A stretch of DNA of 52,237 bases from an uncultured Ruminococcus sp. (GCA_902786965.1 CADAEJ010000006.1:89805-142041), one strand, 5' to 3'. Shown: positions 14,746 to 23,542, numbered from the stretch's first letter. Translations and numbers: made by a program. The notes: generated by a model not told the origin, from the sequence alone.

Positions 14746-16440
14746 TTAGCATTCGATCGAGCTGTAATACTCTTCAAGCTTTGGTCTTGCACGCAGGTAG
14801 AAAGGTTCAAGCATCTTATCGAACTGCGTCCCCATTCCGTCAAGGATTATTTTGTTTGCGTCTTTAAAAGACATTTTTTCCTTGTAAACTCTCTTGCTCA
14901 CCAGCGCATCGTAAACATCAGCTATCGCCATAATGCGTGCCTCTATCGGTATCTCATCAGCTTTCAGCCCATTTGGGTATCCCGAACCGTCCCAGCGTTC
15001 GTGGTGGTAGTGTGCAACGTTTTCAGCAATAATGTGGAAATCGTGGTCGTCAGTACCGCTGAGTATCTCATGAACGATCTTTGCGCCCTCTGCGGCATGT
15101 GCCTTCATCTGTTCAAATTCCCAAGGCTCGTATTTACCGGGCTTGCGCAGTATCGCATCATCAACCGCGATCTTGCCCAGATCGTGCATAGGTGCAGCCT
15201 TGATTATCCGGTTATAGAACTCCTCATCAAGATTAGCATAATGCGCTTTTTTCATCTCATCGGTCAGCAGCTTGACACCCATGCTCGTGCGTTTGATGTG
15301 ACCGCCTGTCGAGTTATCTCTTCTTTCGACCATAGTCGCCATGCTCATAACGAGTTTGTCGTGCATCTCGATGATATGATTTGTCTTTTCGTACACCTCA
15401 TTGCGCAGTTCATCGTTGAACGAGTCGATAAGCTTTATGTACTGCTGATTTTTAGTATCATCAGTAATAAAGAACTGATAACCTCTGTTTTTGCGCCCGT
15501 CGAAAAGATATGTGATGTTTACAAGATATATCTTGTTATCCTTTTCAAAGTAGAGCTTGTTTTTGCTGCTGTCCTCAACAAAGTCATCCAGCCATTTTAC
15601 AAAGGTAGAGTTTACATCTTCGATCTTGGTTATCGGCTTGTCAACAGTGAGCTTTTCAAGATACGAAAAGATCTTTCTTGCGGTTTTATTGCTGCCCAGA
15701 TATCTTCTCTTGAAGTCGATAGACACAAATCCCGTGTCGCCTGATTCGACCATCGAGTCTATCGCGGTATCGGTGACGTTGTAAAGACCGATCTTGTAAA
15801 CAATGATAAGATACATACTCTGTGCAAAAACATATGCCGCTGGCAGCAGCTGTACATCCTTTATAATGCTTCTTCCCGCGAAATATGCAACTATCGCCAC
15901 AACTTCCGAAAGAAACAGAAGATATATCATCTTTCTTGAAACCTGGTTTTTACGCAGATAGCTGTGCAGTATCGCAAAGAATGAAAGTGCGAAATACGCG
16001 ATCACAACGCCCATGAACACGGTGTGCATATAGCCGTAGTTCTTGTTGAGACGGGCATTGCCGTTGACCAGCTCAAATGTCGTTCCCGATTTGTAGAAAA
16101 CATCTGAAAAACCGATCGTCAGTACAAAGCTGAACATCAGAGAGCTTAACAGCATCAGACTGACTCGTATTATACGGTTGAGCTTGATGTGACAAAGGCT
16201 GAATACCATAAACATTATAAACATCAGCAAATACGAACCGCCGATATATGTAAGCTTCTGAGCCAATAAAGCCTCGTGCAGATCCTGCGACCTTGCAAAC
16301 AGCGAAAAGCCCAGATTAGTCACAGGGACAAGCACAAATACAAGTGTTATATGTACATCAAAATGTCTGTGCCACATAAACAGATAAATTGTTGATAAAG
16401 CGAGAGACAGTGCAAGCATCAGATCATAAAAAAGGGTCAA
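14746..16440 (-). CDS. Membrane HD-GYP cyclic di-GMP phosphodiesterase with 7TM sensor
   Basis: The 564-residue product has seven N-terminal membrane helices (about 1-230) like the 7TM domain of some histidine kinases. A PAS-like region follows (about 240-350), then a short coiled segment, then an HD-GYP domain (about 365-564). Signature residues are present: HDLGKIAVDD (about 415), HHERWDGSGYPNGL (about 473) and RIMAIADVYDALVSKR. HD-GYP enzymes hydrolyse cyclic di-GMP, here presumably in response to a membrane or extracellular signal. The start is TTG with AGAGGTG 8 bases upstream. It has its own SigA promoter (16491-16519). A membrane GGDEF gene at 24706 would supply the opposing activity. 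Confidence 0.92.
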   Translation of the reverse strand: MTLFYDLMLALSLALSTIYLFMWHRHFDVHITLVFVLVPVTNLGFSLFARSQDLHEALLAQKLTYIGGSYLLMFIMFMVFSLCHIKLNRIIRVSLMLLSSLMFSFVLTIGFSDVFYKSGTTFELVNGNARLNKNYGYMHTVFMGVVIAYFALSFFAILHSYLRKNQVSRKMIYLLFLSEVVAIVAYFAGRSIIKDVQLLPAAYVFAQSMYLIIVYKIGLYNVTDTAIDSMVESGDTGFVSIDFKRRYLGSNKTARKIFSYLEKLTVDKPITKIEDVNSTFVKWLDDFVEDSSKNKLYFEKDNKIYLVNITYLFDGRKNRGYQFFITDDTKNQQYIKLIDSFNDELRNEVYEKTNHIIEMHDKLVMSMATMVERRDNSTGGHIKRTSMGVKLLTDEMKKAHYANLDEEFYNRIIKAAPMHDLGKIAVDDAILRKPGKYEPWEFEQMKAHAAEGAKIVHEILSGTDDHDFHIIAENVAHYHHERWDGSGYPNGLKADEIPIEARIMAIADVYDALVSKRVYKEKMSFKDANKIILDGMGTQFDKMLEPFYLRARPKLEEYYSSIEC

Positions 16441-16490
16441 GGCAGTACACCTCTTTCTTTTCCCACAGGGGATAATAATACACCAAATAA

Positions 16491-16519
16491 ATTATATCAA
16501 TTTATTCAGGATTTGTCAA
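16491..16519 (-). promoter_or_regulatory. SigA promoter of the HD-GYP gene
   Basis: Minus strand: TTGACA (16519-16514), 17-nt spacer, TATAAT (16496-16491). Confidence 0.9.
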
Positions 16520-16540
16520 TGAAAAAATAGTCCCCTTGAC

Positions 16541-16572
16541 AAAAAAGGAGATGCCCTGTCAGGAGCATCTCC
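16541..16572 (-). terminator. Intrinsic terminator of the C39-CWB2 surface protein gene
   Basis: Minus strand: GGAGATGC (16572-16565) pairs with GCATCTCC (16554-16547), followed by six U. Confidence 0.88.
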
Positions 16573-16579
16573 GCTATGA

Positions 16580-19500
16580 TTATTTCTTGTAGATAACTAT
16601 CGACTGTCTGCCTTGAGCGCCATATATCTTCATAAAGTGGTCGATAGGGTGGTATACTGTGTAGCCCCAGCCCACATCTGCGATTATGAAGTTGCCTGTT
16701 GCCTCATCATAACCCGAAATGACCGATCCGTGCTGTGTTCCGACCCAGGTGAACTTGTATGTTCCCACGCCGTCATGCGAGTATCTCTGACCGCGCTGAA
16801 TGTTGAAGGTCGTGTACGAGTCTGGGTCAGCGCCTCTTGTTATCCACCATATCTGTACCGCGTGACCCTTTTCAAGCTCTGCCTTGATGCCTGCAAGGTC
16901 GAGTCCTGTGGTGTGGTTTATCGGACCTGTATCGAGCTTATGCCAGCTCATATTCGGGTCATTATCAAGATGAACATCTATCTGGTACTGATCTCTTACG
17001 CCGATGGATTTAAGGAACCTGTTGGCTGTTTCTGCAAGTGCAGGTGACATAACTCCGTAAGCGTTGTCATCGTACGGGCTTCCCCATGAAGCGTAGTGCG
17101 GGTCGCCGACAACATATCCCACTATCGTAAGGAATCTGTCTGCAAGCAGATTTTTAGTGCACGGCAATCCGAGATGACACGCAAGCAGGGTAGCAAGTGC
17201 CGTTGTTTCGCAGCCTGTCGGCATAGGCCTTCCGCCTGCCCATCCAAGCTGAGCGATAGGACCGAAATTGAGGTTTACATATCCCGCCATCAGGCTTGCA
17301 GGAACGTATCCGAAGCTTCCGCCTGTAGTCCCCGGGAGATATACCTTGTACCAGCTTGAGTTGTAAACGCCCTTTTTAGTAAGCACTATCCCGGCATTTC
17401 CGCTGTAAAGAACATTTGCCGATGTGCTTGGCGATGCGTATATTTTGAATGCTGACCTGCTCTTTACCGTTGAGTCGGTAGCCAGAGTGCAGGCAGCTGT
17501 GTTGGTGTTGTATTTAGCGCCGTCCACCACTTTGACACCGTAAAGTCTGAACTGGTATGATGTGCTGCGTGTAAGGCCGCTGAACACCATATAGTTATTT
17601 GCCGTAGAGTACGTCTGCCACTTGCCGTCTTTGTAGATAGATGCATAGTATGTCGATATATCGTTCGACTTTACCCATCGCAGCGTGATGCTGTTAAAGT
17701 TTGACGAATTCTCGGTAAATACAGGGGTAGCAGGTATAGTTTTCAGCTTCAGCACAGGGCTGTAAGCGCCGTAGTGCTTCTCTCCCGAGCCATCAGTAAA
17801 CAAAGCCCTGACCATATATTCATAATTTGAATCATCTTTGAGAGAACTGTCAACAAACCTGTTTGAGCTTGTCGTGCCTACAAGTGTGAAGCTGCCGTTT
17901 ATCTTGCGGTAGACCTGATATGCCGTGTGACCGATGTTGTTCCATATAAGTTCAGCAGAACTTGAAGAAACATTCACCGCGCGCAGACCTGTTGCTGCGA
18001 TAGGGTCGGTGCCTGTAACAACGTACATAATGCTGCTTATCAGCGCACTTCCGCTTGAGTTGTAAGGAATGACCTCGATCTTCTGGTTCTGTGCAGCAGA
18101 GCAGCTGTATGTAAAGCTTGTGCCGCTTACAGAACCGAGTTTCCTCTTTGAGCCTGTCACTTCAAGGATATCGTATCTTGCACTGCCGTAAACGCTTTTC
18201 CATTTAAGAGATATGCTGCTTGTCGTGTGCGAGGCAGTAATGCCCGTGCTGAGTATCGCCCTTACAGCGTTGTCATCTATCAGCCCCGTTCCGCCAAGCA
18301 CTGCTGCCTTTGTTGGCAGAGCCTTGACTGCATAGTTCTTTGCCGCGATAAAGTTTGTGCTCGAGCAAAGCAGCAGCGGCATCGAGTGCTTCAAAGCAAG
18401 CGGTCCGCCGCACAGACCGTCGGGGTAGTTCATACCGTATGAAAGCATCACCGATGTTGTGCTTGGGAAGAATTTTTCAGCTACTTTAGCCGATGTATCA
18501 AATCTGTCAGTTCCTCCGATACGGCTGATGTTTGGTATCACAGCGCCAAGCTCCGTCTGAACTGCGCTGCTGACTGCCCCCGTACCGCCGATTATCACAC
18601 TGCTTTTGCTGCCGAGTGTTTTAAGATATGATCTCTGATCGGCAAGCAGATAGTTTTTCGGAACAAGGAAGATAGGCTTGCCCAATGCCGATGCTGAAAG
18701 TGCATCTGCGTAGTCCATTCCCGAAACAGTGAGCAGCTCCTCACCGTGTACACCTGCCTCTGTCAGAACTAAAAGGTTTGTCGTAAACCTGTTAGGACCT
18801 GCGATCCTTATTGTTTTAAATCCGCCGAGAGCTTTTTCGGTGTTTGGAGAGACCGCGGAGCTTCCGCCGATTATGTATACACAAGCGTCCTCCTCGGAGT
18901 TTTCCTTAATATATCCGCAGACCTTGTCAAGTGTTGCATCTGATGTCAGAATGATCGGTGCATTCTTGACCTTTGCAAGATATGCCGCGCCCAATGCATC
19001 AGCAAAATTCATTCCCGATGCAACAATAACGTTTTTGAACCTGCTCCCGCCGTTTGCACAGCGCAATGCGTCCGCAGCAGCGAAAGCTGTTTCAAACCTG
19101 TTCTTTCCGTATATCCTTTCGGGCACTTCATCAATAAACAGATGTTCAAGGCTGTTCCATTTAGAATAGTTTTCAGCCCCCGAGCCTTTGTAGCAGAATA
19201 TCCTGAAGCCGTCGATCCTGCTGTATTGTCCGTCTGAATACTTGTAGCCCAGTGTATGCGAGCGCAAGCCTGTTATTGATCTTGGCAGAACTATACTTTT
19301 TAGTGCCGTGCAGTTTCTGAATGCATCGTCCATAAGTGCAGTAACGTTTGACGGTACTGTAACATCGGTCAGCTTTGTCATATCCGCAAAAGCGCCCTTG
19401 CCGACCGTTTTAACGCTGCCTGGGATAGTTACCTTTACGGCATTTTTGTCTGTTGCTTCTATAAGTACGCCGTTAACAACAGCAAGCTTGTCTGCATTTG

Positions 19501-19915
19501 TTATCTTTTCTATCCACTTGGTACTGCTGAATGCCTTTTCACCGAGATCTGTCAGCGACGCCGGCATTGTGACTTTTTCAAGCGAGCTGCACCCGCTGAA
19601 TGCAAACGCACCTATGCTTGTGATGCTGCCGGGGATCGTCACGCTTTTGATTATTTTATTGTCCTTGAACAGACTGCTGCCCAGCGCGCTGACAGTCTTT
19701 CCTCCGATCGCAGCAGGAATAACAACATTTTCGCTCGCTGCATCGCAGTATGTAAGCTCAAGCGTGCCGTCAGAAAGTGTGTTGTACGAATACTCTTCAA
19801 GCTCGCCCTCGATCGCGTACGCAGAGCTGCCTTGCTCAAAAACCTGTGGCAGATAGGCTGCCTGCGCAAATACTATACCAAGCGCAAGCAGAGCCGCAAG
19901 AAACTTTTTCTTCAT
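16580..19915 (-). CDS. Secreted multidomain surface protein: LRR, CWB2 x3, Fn3-like, SH3-like, C39-like peptidase
   Basis: The 1111-residue product starts with a signal peptide (about 1-33). BspA-type leucine-rich repeats follow (about 45-255; pattern SVTIPGSITSIGAFAFSGCSSLEKV). Three CWB2 repeats come next (about 270-560, each with FADALGAAYLA- or YADALSA-like and IIGG motifs). Then come about three fibronectin-III-like domains (565-835), an SH3-like domain (845-905) and a C-terminal peptidase C39-like domain (about 910-1108). The candidate catalytic residues are Cys in PTGCETTALATLL, His in QHGSVISGYD and Asp in IADVGWGY. CWB2 anchors proteins to an anionic wall polymer in C. difficile. Here it is central rather than terminal, so the peptidase is displayed beyond the anchor. 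AGGTGAT precedes the ATG. The substrate is unknown. Confidence 0.9.
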   Translation of the reverse strand: MKKKFLAALLALGIVFAQAAYLPQVFEQGSSAYAIEGELEEYSYNTLSDGTLELTYCDAASENVVIPAAIGGKTVSALGSSLFKDNKIIKSVTIPGSITSIGAFAFSGCSSLEKVTMPASLTDLGEKAFSSTKWIEKITNADKLAVVNGVLIEATDKNAVKVTIPGSVKTVGKGAFADMTKLTDVTVPSNVTALMDDAFRNCTALKSIVLPRSITGLRSHTLGYKYSDGQYSRIDGFRIFCYKGSGAENYSKWNSLEHLFIDEVPERIYGKNRFETAFAAADALRCANGGSRFKNVIVASGMNFADALGAAYLAKVKNAPIILTSDATLDKVCGYIKENSEEDACVYIIGGSSAVSPNTEKALGGFKTIRIAGPNRFTTNLLVLTEAGVHGEELLTVSGMDYADALSASALGKPIFLVPKNYLLADQRSYLKTLGSKSSVIIGGTGAVSSAVQTELGAVIPNISRIGGTDRFDTSAKVAEKFFPSTTSVMLSYGMNYPDGLCGGPLALKHSMPLLLCSSTNFIAAKNYAVKALPTKAAVLGGTGLIDDNAVRAILSTGITASHTTSSISLKWKSVYGSARYDILEVTGSKRKLGSVSGTSFTYSCSAAQNQKIEVIPYNSSGSALISSIMYVVTGTDPIAATGLRAVNVSSSSAELIWNNIGHTAYQVYRKINGSFTLVGTTSSNRFVDSSLKDDSNYEYMVRALFTDGSGEKHYGAYSPVLKLKTIPATPVFTENSSNFNSITLRWVKSNDISTYYASIYKDGKWQTYSTANNYMVFSGLTRSTSYQFRLYGVKVVDGAKYNTNTAACTLATDSTVKSRSAFKIYASPSTSANVLYSGNAGIVLTKKGVYNSSWYKVYLPGTTGGSFGYVPASLMAGYVNLNFGPIAQLGWAGGRPMPTGCETTALATLLACHLGLPCTKNLLADRFLTIVGYVVGDPHYASWGSPYDDNAYGVMSPALAETANRFLKSIGVRDQYQIDVHLDNDPNMSWHKLDTGPINHTTGLDLAGIKAELEKGHAVQIWWITRGADPDSYTTFNIQRGQRYSHDGVGTYKFTWVGTQHGSVISGYDEATGNFIIADVGWGYTVYHPIDHFMKIYGAQGRQSIVIYKK

Positions 19916-20008
19916 CTTGTGATATCACCTCATAGTTTGTTTTATTTTTTAGCATATCGCTTTTTACAGAAATGTCCCCTTACAGCAAAGACCGCAGGGG
20001 ACACTATG

Positions 20009-20485
20009 TTATGTAAGATCAATAAGCATACAGCTTATGCCGAATGGTGTAATATCCATAAAAGCGCATGAAGGAGGAAGATCATCCTTTGGCAGTGAAA
20101 CGCTGCCGGGATTTAGAAGATATATCCCGTGCTCTTCCTTGTTGTATCGCTTGTGCGTGTGGCCAAACAGCACATAAGCCGCTTTTTCTTTCTTCGCCAG
20201 CTTGATAAGCTTGTCTGTACCATTGTTTGCATCATACAGATGACCGTGAGTAAGCAGGATGCGCGTGTTGAAAAGCTCAATGACCATAGATGTGGGCGCG
20301 CTGCATTTGTCACAGTTGCCCGCAACGAAGAAAAAGCTCTTATCAGGGTATTTTGAGCGCAATATCTCCACTTCGCTTATCCCGTCACCAAGAAAGATAA
20401 AATGGTCGCAGGAAATATTGTCAGATACAATTTTATCAGCAGCAGCTATATTGCCGTGCGTATCAGAAAAAACTACAACTCGCAA
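20009..20485 (-). CDS. YfcE/MJ0936-type metallophosphoesterase
   Basis: The 158-residue product is a compact calcineurin-like phosphoesterase with all five metal-binding blocks in order: FSDTHGN (7-13), FLGDG (about 30), AGNCD (about 55), LTHGH (about 79) and LFGHTH (about 106). Length and motifs match the YfcE/MJ0936 group, which hydrolyses phosphodiesters in vitro and is often of unknown physiological role. The start is TTG with GGAGG 9 bases upstream. It lies 94 bases upstream of the C39-CWB2 gene on the same strand, and no strong terminator separates them, so co-transcription is possible. Confidence 0.92.
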   Translation of the reverse strand: MRVVVFSDTHGNIAAADKIVSDNISCDHFIFLGDGISEVEILRSKYPDKSFFFVAGNCDKCSAPTSMVIELFNTRILLTHGHLYDANNGTDKLIKLAKKEKAAYVLFGHTHKRYNKEEHGIYLLNPGSVSLPKDDLPPSCAFMDITPFGISCMLIDLT

Positions 20486-20631
20486 TTATACAAACCTCCA
20501 TTGACCGTTTGTGCATAATCACATTTTACCACATTTTTTTAGATTTTACAATACACTTTTGACTATTAACAAAAAATTCATAAATATAAGTAAGAAAAAT
20601 GAAAAAAATCTTCAAAAATTAAAAAAACCAC

Positions 20632-20660
20632 TTGCATAAGTGTGAAAAAGATGTTATATT
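20632..20660 (+). promoter_or_regulatory. Promoter of the unknown gene at 20724
   Basis: TTGCAT (20632-20637), 17-nt spacer, TATATT (20655-20660). Confidence 0.65.
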
Positions 20661-20723
20661 AAATAATTAGAGATAATGTTCATTTTCGTTATATCTTTTC
20701 GTGATGAATGGGAGGGAGTTCGC

Positions 20724-21281
20724 TTGAAGCGTAAGTATGCGATATATAAGTCCGAAACGGGCTATTATTATCATCCCTACTGCGATACTCTCGAATCACT
20801 CAAAGGAACGAAGTTTGAAAAGATCATCAGCAAAGAGCAGCTGCCGGTCGTCATTACCGGTGAAAGCGGCTATTTCAGATTTACGGATAAGGACTATATG
20901 TTTGTAAAAATAGTCGAATCCGAAGGCTGTCCGCTCACTCTTGAAGAGATGTTCTTTAAGAATCAGGATACTTTCAAGCTCGGCTGGATGTCACCTGAGG
21001 GCGATACATATTCCTGCAACTATACCAATCACACCAAGGCAGCCGTAATGCTATGCGAAAAATACTTTCCCACAGCAGAGCTGCCCGAGAGAACTCTTGG
21101 CAAGGCAGGCTGGCTGAAAATAATTGATTCGTGGGACGGTACACAGCGCGAACACGGACAGTTTGTTTACTCTCTCACGGGGAAGATAACCAAAAGGCAA
21201 GTAGACAAGCTCTACGATCTTGGGTTGTACAATAACGAGGAAGTTCAGAAAATGATAGCTGACTGCGAGGACAGATGGTGA
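20724..21281 (+). CDS. Conserved-looking protein of unknown function
   Basis: I do not recognise this 185-residue protein. It is soluble, with no signal peptide or membrane helix, and rich in Tyr, Lys and Glu. It opens with a basic MKRKYAIYK, has a central GWMSPEGDTYSCNYTNHTKAA segment and ends in a helical, acidic part. The frame is open from ATG 20676, but that codon lies just after the promoter and has no ribosome binding site. TTG 20724 has GGAGGGAG 5 bases upstream and is the likely start. The gene forms a unit of its own, with a promoter at 20632 and a terminator at 21305. Confidence 0.78.
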   Translation: MKRKYAIYKSETGYYYHPYCDTLESLKGTKFEKIISKEQLPVVITGESGYFRFTDKDYMFVKIVESEGCPLTLEEMFFKNQDTFKLGWMSPEGDTYSCNYTNHTKAAVMLCEKYFPTAELPERTLGKAGWLKIIDSWDGTQREHGQFVYSLTGKITKRQVDKLYDLGLYNNEEVQKMIADCEDRW

Positions 21282-21304
21282 GCGCAGACAATCAGTAATA
21301 TATA

Positions 21305-21335
21305 AGAGGCAGGGTACATCTTCTGCCTCTTTTTT
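21305..21335 (+). terminator. Intrinsic terminator
   Basis: AGAGGCAG (21305-21312) pairs with CTGCCTCT (21323-21330), followed by a run of T. Confidence 0.9.
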
Positions 21336-21367
21336 GTAAGCGGTACTTGTGAGCAACAGCAGGTTGC

Positions 21368-21396
21368 TTGCAATTTTTGATAAAGCATGCTACTAT
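21368..21396 (+). promoter_or_regulatory. Promoter of the XRE/zinc-ribbon gene
   Basis: TTGCAA (21368-21373), 17-nt spacer, TACTAT (21391-21396). Confidence 0.6.
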
Positions 21397-21414
21397 TGAC
21401 TTGAGGTGATAAAT

Positions 21415-21861
21415 ATGCAAACCAAAGACGTAATATTTGAATTGAGAAACAAAGCAGAACTGTCGCAGGAACAGCTCGCAGAAAAGGTGTTTGTAACAAG
21501 GCAGGCAGTGTCGCGCTGGGAAACAGGGGAGACTGTCCCGAATACGGATACACTTAAATTACTCTCAAAGCTGTTTGATGTTTCTATCAACACGCTGCTG
21601 GGCAGCCCGAGGAAGCTTATCTGTCAGTGCTGCGGTATGCCGCTTGACGACAGCACTATCAGCAAAGAACCAGACGGTGAGTTTAACGAGAGCTACTGCA
21701 AGTGGTGCTATACCGATGGAAAATTCACATATTCAACTATGCAGCAGTTAATTGATTATGTATCCGAGCATATGGCGACCGAAAGCAATCCGCCGCAGCA
21801 GATACGGGAGTATATGACCGCAATGCTGCCTACACTTGAGCATTGGAAGAATGCAAAGTAA
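21415..21861 (+). CDS. XRE-family DNA-binding protein fused to a zinc ribbon
   Basis: The 148-residue product has an N-terminal Cro/CI-type helix-turn-helix (about 8-60; LSQEQLAEKVFVTRQAVSRW). A C-terminal putative zinc ribbon follows (about 67-145), with CQCCGMPL and, 24 residues on, CKWCYTDG. The C-terminal helix QQIREYMTAMLPTLEHWK is typical of that zinc-ribbon family. It is probably a transcription regulator whose sensor half binds zinc or a protein. AGGTG lies 6 bases before ATG 21415; GTG 21406 overlaps that site and is unlikely. No obvious operator or neighbour target was seen. Confidence 0.9.
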   Translation: MQTKDVIFELRNKAELSQEQLAEKVFVTRQAVSRWETGETVPNTDTLKLLSKLFDVSINTLLGSPRKLICQCCGMPLDDSTISKEPDGEFNESYCKWCYTDGKFTYSTMQQLIDYVSEHMATESNPPQQIREYMTAMLPTLEHWKNAK

Positions 21862-21872
21862 ATACGCAAAAG

Positions 21873-21905
21873 AAAAAGTCCCTCGCATCAGCGAAGGACT
21901 TTTTT
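21873..21905. terminator. Bidirectional terminator between the XRE gene and tRNA-Pro
   Basis: AAGTCC-CTCGC (21876-21886) pairs with GCGAAGGACTT (21891-21901), with A and T runs on either side. It serves the plus-strand regulator and the minus-strand tRNA. Confidence 0.88.
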
Positions 21906-21907
21906 AG

Positions 21908-21981
21908 TCGGAGTGACCGGATTTGAACCGACGACCTCTTCCACCCCAAGGAAGCGCGCTACCAATCTGCGCCACACCCCG
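21908..21981 (-). tRNA. tRNA-Pro (anticodon GGG)
   Basis: This 74-nt cloverleaf reads on the minus strand: acceptor CGGGGTG/CACTCCG with one G-U pair, D arm GCGC/GCGC around AGATTGGTA, anticodon arm CTTCC-TTGGGGT-GGAAG giving GGG, and T arm with TTCAAAT. The discriminator base is A. The CCA end is not encoded. It decodes CCC and CCU. Confidence 0.95.
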
Positions 21982-22101
21982 ATTACCAAAATATTATAAC
22001 ATTTTATTTCAGCTGTGTCAAGAGTTTTTTTGCGTTCTTTTGAAATTCTCTGAAAAACTGCTTATGCCCGTAAGGCATAAAAGGATATTTGATATAAGCA
22101 A

Positions 22102-22130
22102 TTGTAATTGTTGACTTTTGGTGCTATAAT
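22102..22130 (+). promoter_or_regulatory. Promoter of the membrane metallophosphoesterase gene
   Basis: TTGTAA (22102-22107), 17-nt spacer, TATAAT (22125-22130). Confidence 0.65.
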
Positions 22131-22162
22131 GTAAGCAGTATATCAGGAGAGGAGAACGCGAT

Positions 22163-23263
22163 ATGATGTGGATAATGATCCTTGGTTCGGTGATCGCTGC
22201 TTGTATCGCAGGCGGAGCATATATGACCTTTGCAGTTGCGCGCTTCGGTGTGCTGCAAAAGCTTTCTGTCAGCAAAAGAATGAAGCTTCTGATATCACTT
22301 GGCAGTATAGTCGTGTGCTTTGCAGCGGTAGTGCTTTTTATGGATGTTATAAACGCTATAATCGTATTTCTGCACGTTATGCTGTTCTTTTTGCTGTTCG
22401 GTCTGATATTCAGGGTCATCAAAGCGATCTCAGGCAAAAAGCCCAGGCTGTATCTTCAGGGCTGGCTCGCGCTCGCAGTGTCCGTCATATACCTTGTTAT
22501 CGGCTATATTCTGTGCAACAATGTGTGGCAGACGGACTACAATTTAAAGACCGATAAACAGATAGGTACGCTCAAGGTCGCGTTGATCGCAGATTCTCAC
22601 CTTTGTACGACTTTCGGCGCGGACGGTTTTGCCAAGCATCTTGATGCGATAATGGAGCAAGACCCCGATATCCTCGTTATTTCGGGCGATTTTGTAGACG
22701 ACGGCACCGACCGCGAAAATATGGTGAAAGCCTGCGAGGCTCTCGGCAAGCTTGATGTCAAATACGGAGTATGGTTTGCCTACGGCAATCACGATAAAGG
22801 ATACTATGGTTCAGAGCACAGAGGCTTTTCTGCACAAGACCTTGAAGAAAACCTGAAAAAGAACAATGTAAAGATCCTTATGGATTCCTATGAACTCATT
22901 GATGACAGGTTCTATATCGTCGGCAGAAAGGATAAGTCTGATAAAGACCGCGCCGAGCTTGCAGATGTCATCAAAGATGTTGATAAGGATAAGTACATTA
23001 TCGTCCTTGACCACCAGCCCGCAGATTATGAAAAGGAGTCAGAAACCGATGCAGACCTTGTCCTTTCGGGACATACCCACGGCGGACAGTTTTTCCCCGT
23101 GACCTACGTCGGTGAGTGGATAGGTGCAAATGACCGTACCTACGGCTATGAAGAAAGAAATGATACCGAGTTCATCGTTACCTCGGGCATCTCCGATTGG
23201 GCAATAAAGTTCAAAACAGGTACAAAGTCCGAGTTCGTTATTATCAATATCGAGCAGGAGTAA
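22163..23263 (+). CDS. Membrane-anchored metallophosphoesterase (YkuE/YaeI-like)
   Basis: The 366-residue product has four N-terminal hydrophobic helices (about 3-22, 43-62, 66-86 and 97-117) and then a calcineurin-like phosphoesterase domain. Metal-binding motifs are IADSH (about 140), ISGDFVDDG (about 172), YGNHDKG (about 210), a central LDHQP (about 290) and LSGHTHGGQFFP (about 310). Relatives such as YkuE and YaeI act on the outer membrane face, YaeI on UDP-2,3-diacylglucosamine-type substrates in vitro. The substrate here is unknown. GGAGAGGAG precedes ATG 22163. The terminator at 23274 ends this single-gene unit. Confidence 0.92.
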   Translation: MMWIMILGSVIAACIAGGAYMTFAVARFGVLQKLSVSKRMKLLISLGSIVVCFAAVVLFMDVINAIIVFLHVMLFFLLFGLIFRVIKAISGKKPRLYLQGWLALAVSVIYLVIGYILCNNVWQTDYNLKTDKQIGTLKVALIADSHLCTTFGADGFAKHLDAIMEQDPDILVISGDFVDDGTDRENMVKACEALGKLDVKYGVWFAYGNHDKGYYGSEHRGFSAQDLEENLKKNNVKILMDSYELIDDRFYIVGRKDKSDKDRAELADVIKDVDKDKYIIVLDHQPADYEKESETDADLVLSGHTHGGQFFPVTYVGEWIGANDRTYGYEERNDTEFIVTSGISDWAIKFKTGTKSEFVIINIEQE

Positions 23264-23273
23264 TATTTATTAT

Positions 23274-23299
23274 GACCGCCTTTGTGGCGGTCTTTTTTT
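23274..23299 (+). terminator. Intrinsic terminator
   Basis: GACCGCC (23274-23280) pairs with GGCGGTC (23286-23292), followed by seven T. Confidence 0.93.
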
Positions 23300-23437
23300 G
23301 CCTTTATAAGAGATCTTCACATATGATTTTGTAATAACATAAAACTTTTTGTTTGCTGTATTTAACAAATAAAACGTTTTCGAGTTTGTACAAACTGCTG
23401 AAAAATATGTTTAAAAATATACTTAATGTGTACAAGC

Positions 23438-23466
23438 TTGACAAAGCGTTCTAAGTGTTGTATTAT
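23438..23466 (+). promoter_or_regulatory. SigA promoter of the pilin-like gene
   Basis: TTGACA (23438-23443), 17-nt spacer, TATTAT (23461-23466). The start codon lies 77 bases after the -10 box, leaving room for the leader structure. Confidence 0.85.
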
Positions 23467-23472
23467 AATAGT

Positions 23473-23520
23473 AGAAATTGGTCAAGTGCATTTAGCAATT
23501 TCACTTGATAATTTTTTTGG
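23473..23520 (+). promoter_or_regulatory. Attenuator-like leader with two mutually exclusive hairpins
   Basis: GAAATTG (23474-23480) can pair with CAATTTC (23496-23502). TCAAGTG (23482-23488) can pair with CACTTGA (23502-23508), which is followed by TA and then A plus seven T (23511-23518). The two helices interlock, so only one can form at a time. The second looks like a terminator and the first like its antiterminator. No known riboswitch core is recognised, and the ligand or factor is unknown. Confidence 0.5.
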
Positions 23521-23542
23521 CTGTTATAAAAGGGACGATTTT

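Noticed and set aside
14713-15744. Plus-strand open frame of 343 codons opposite the HD-GYP gene
   Set aside because: It is a shadow of the HD-GYP coding sequence and overlaps its terminator, with no start signals.
19974-20002. Hairpin GTCCCC/GGGGAC as terminator of the small phosphodiesterase gene
   Set aside because: The outer stem is six pairs with a large, poorly paired interior and only a very short T run on the minus strand.
23482-23508. H-type pseudoknot in the pilin leader
   Set aside because: The two helices leave no bases to cross the first helix, so mutually exclusive hairpins are the better reading.
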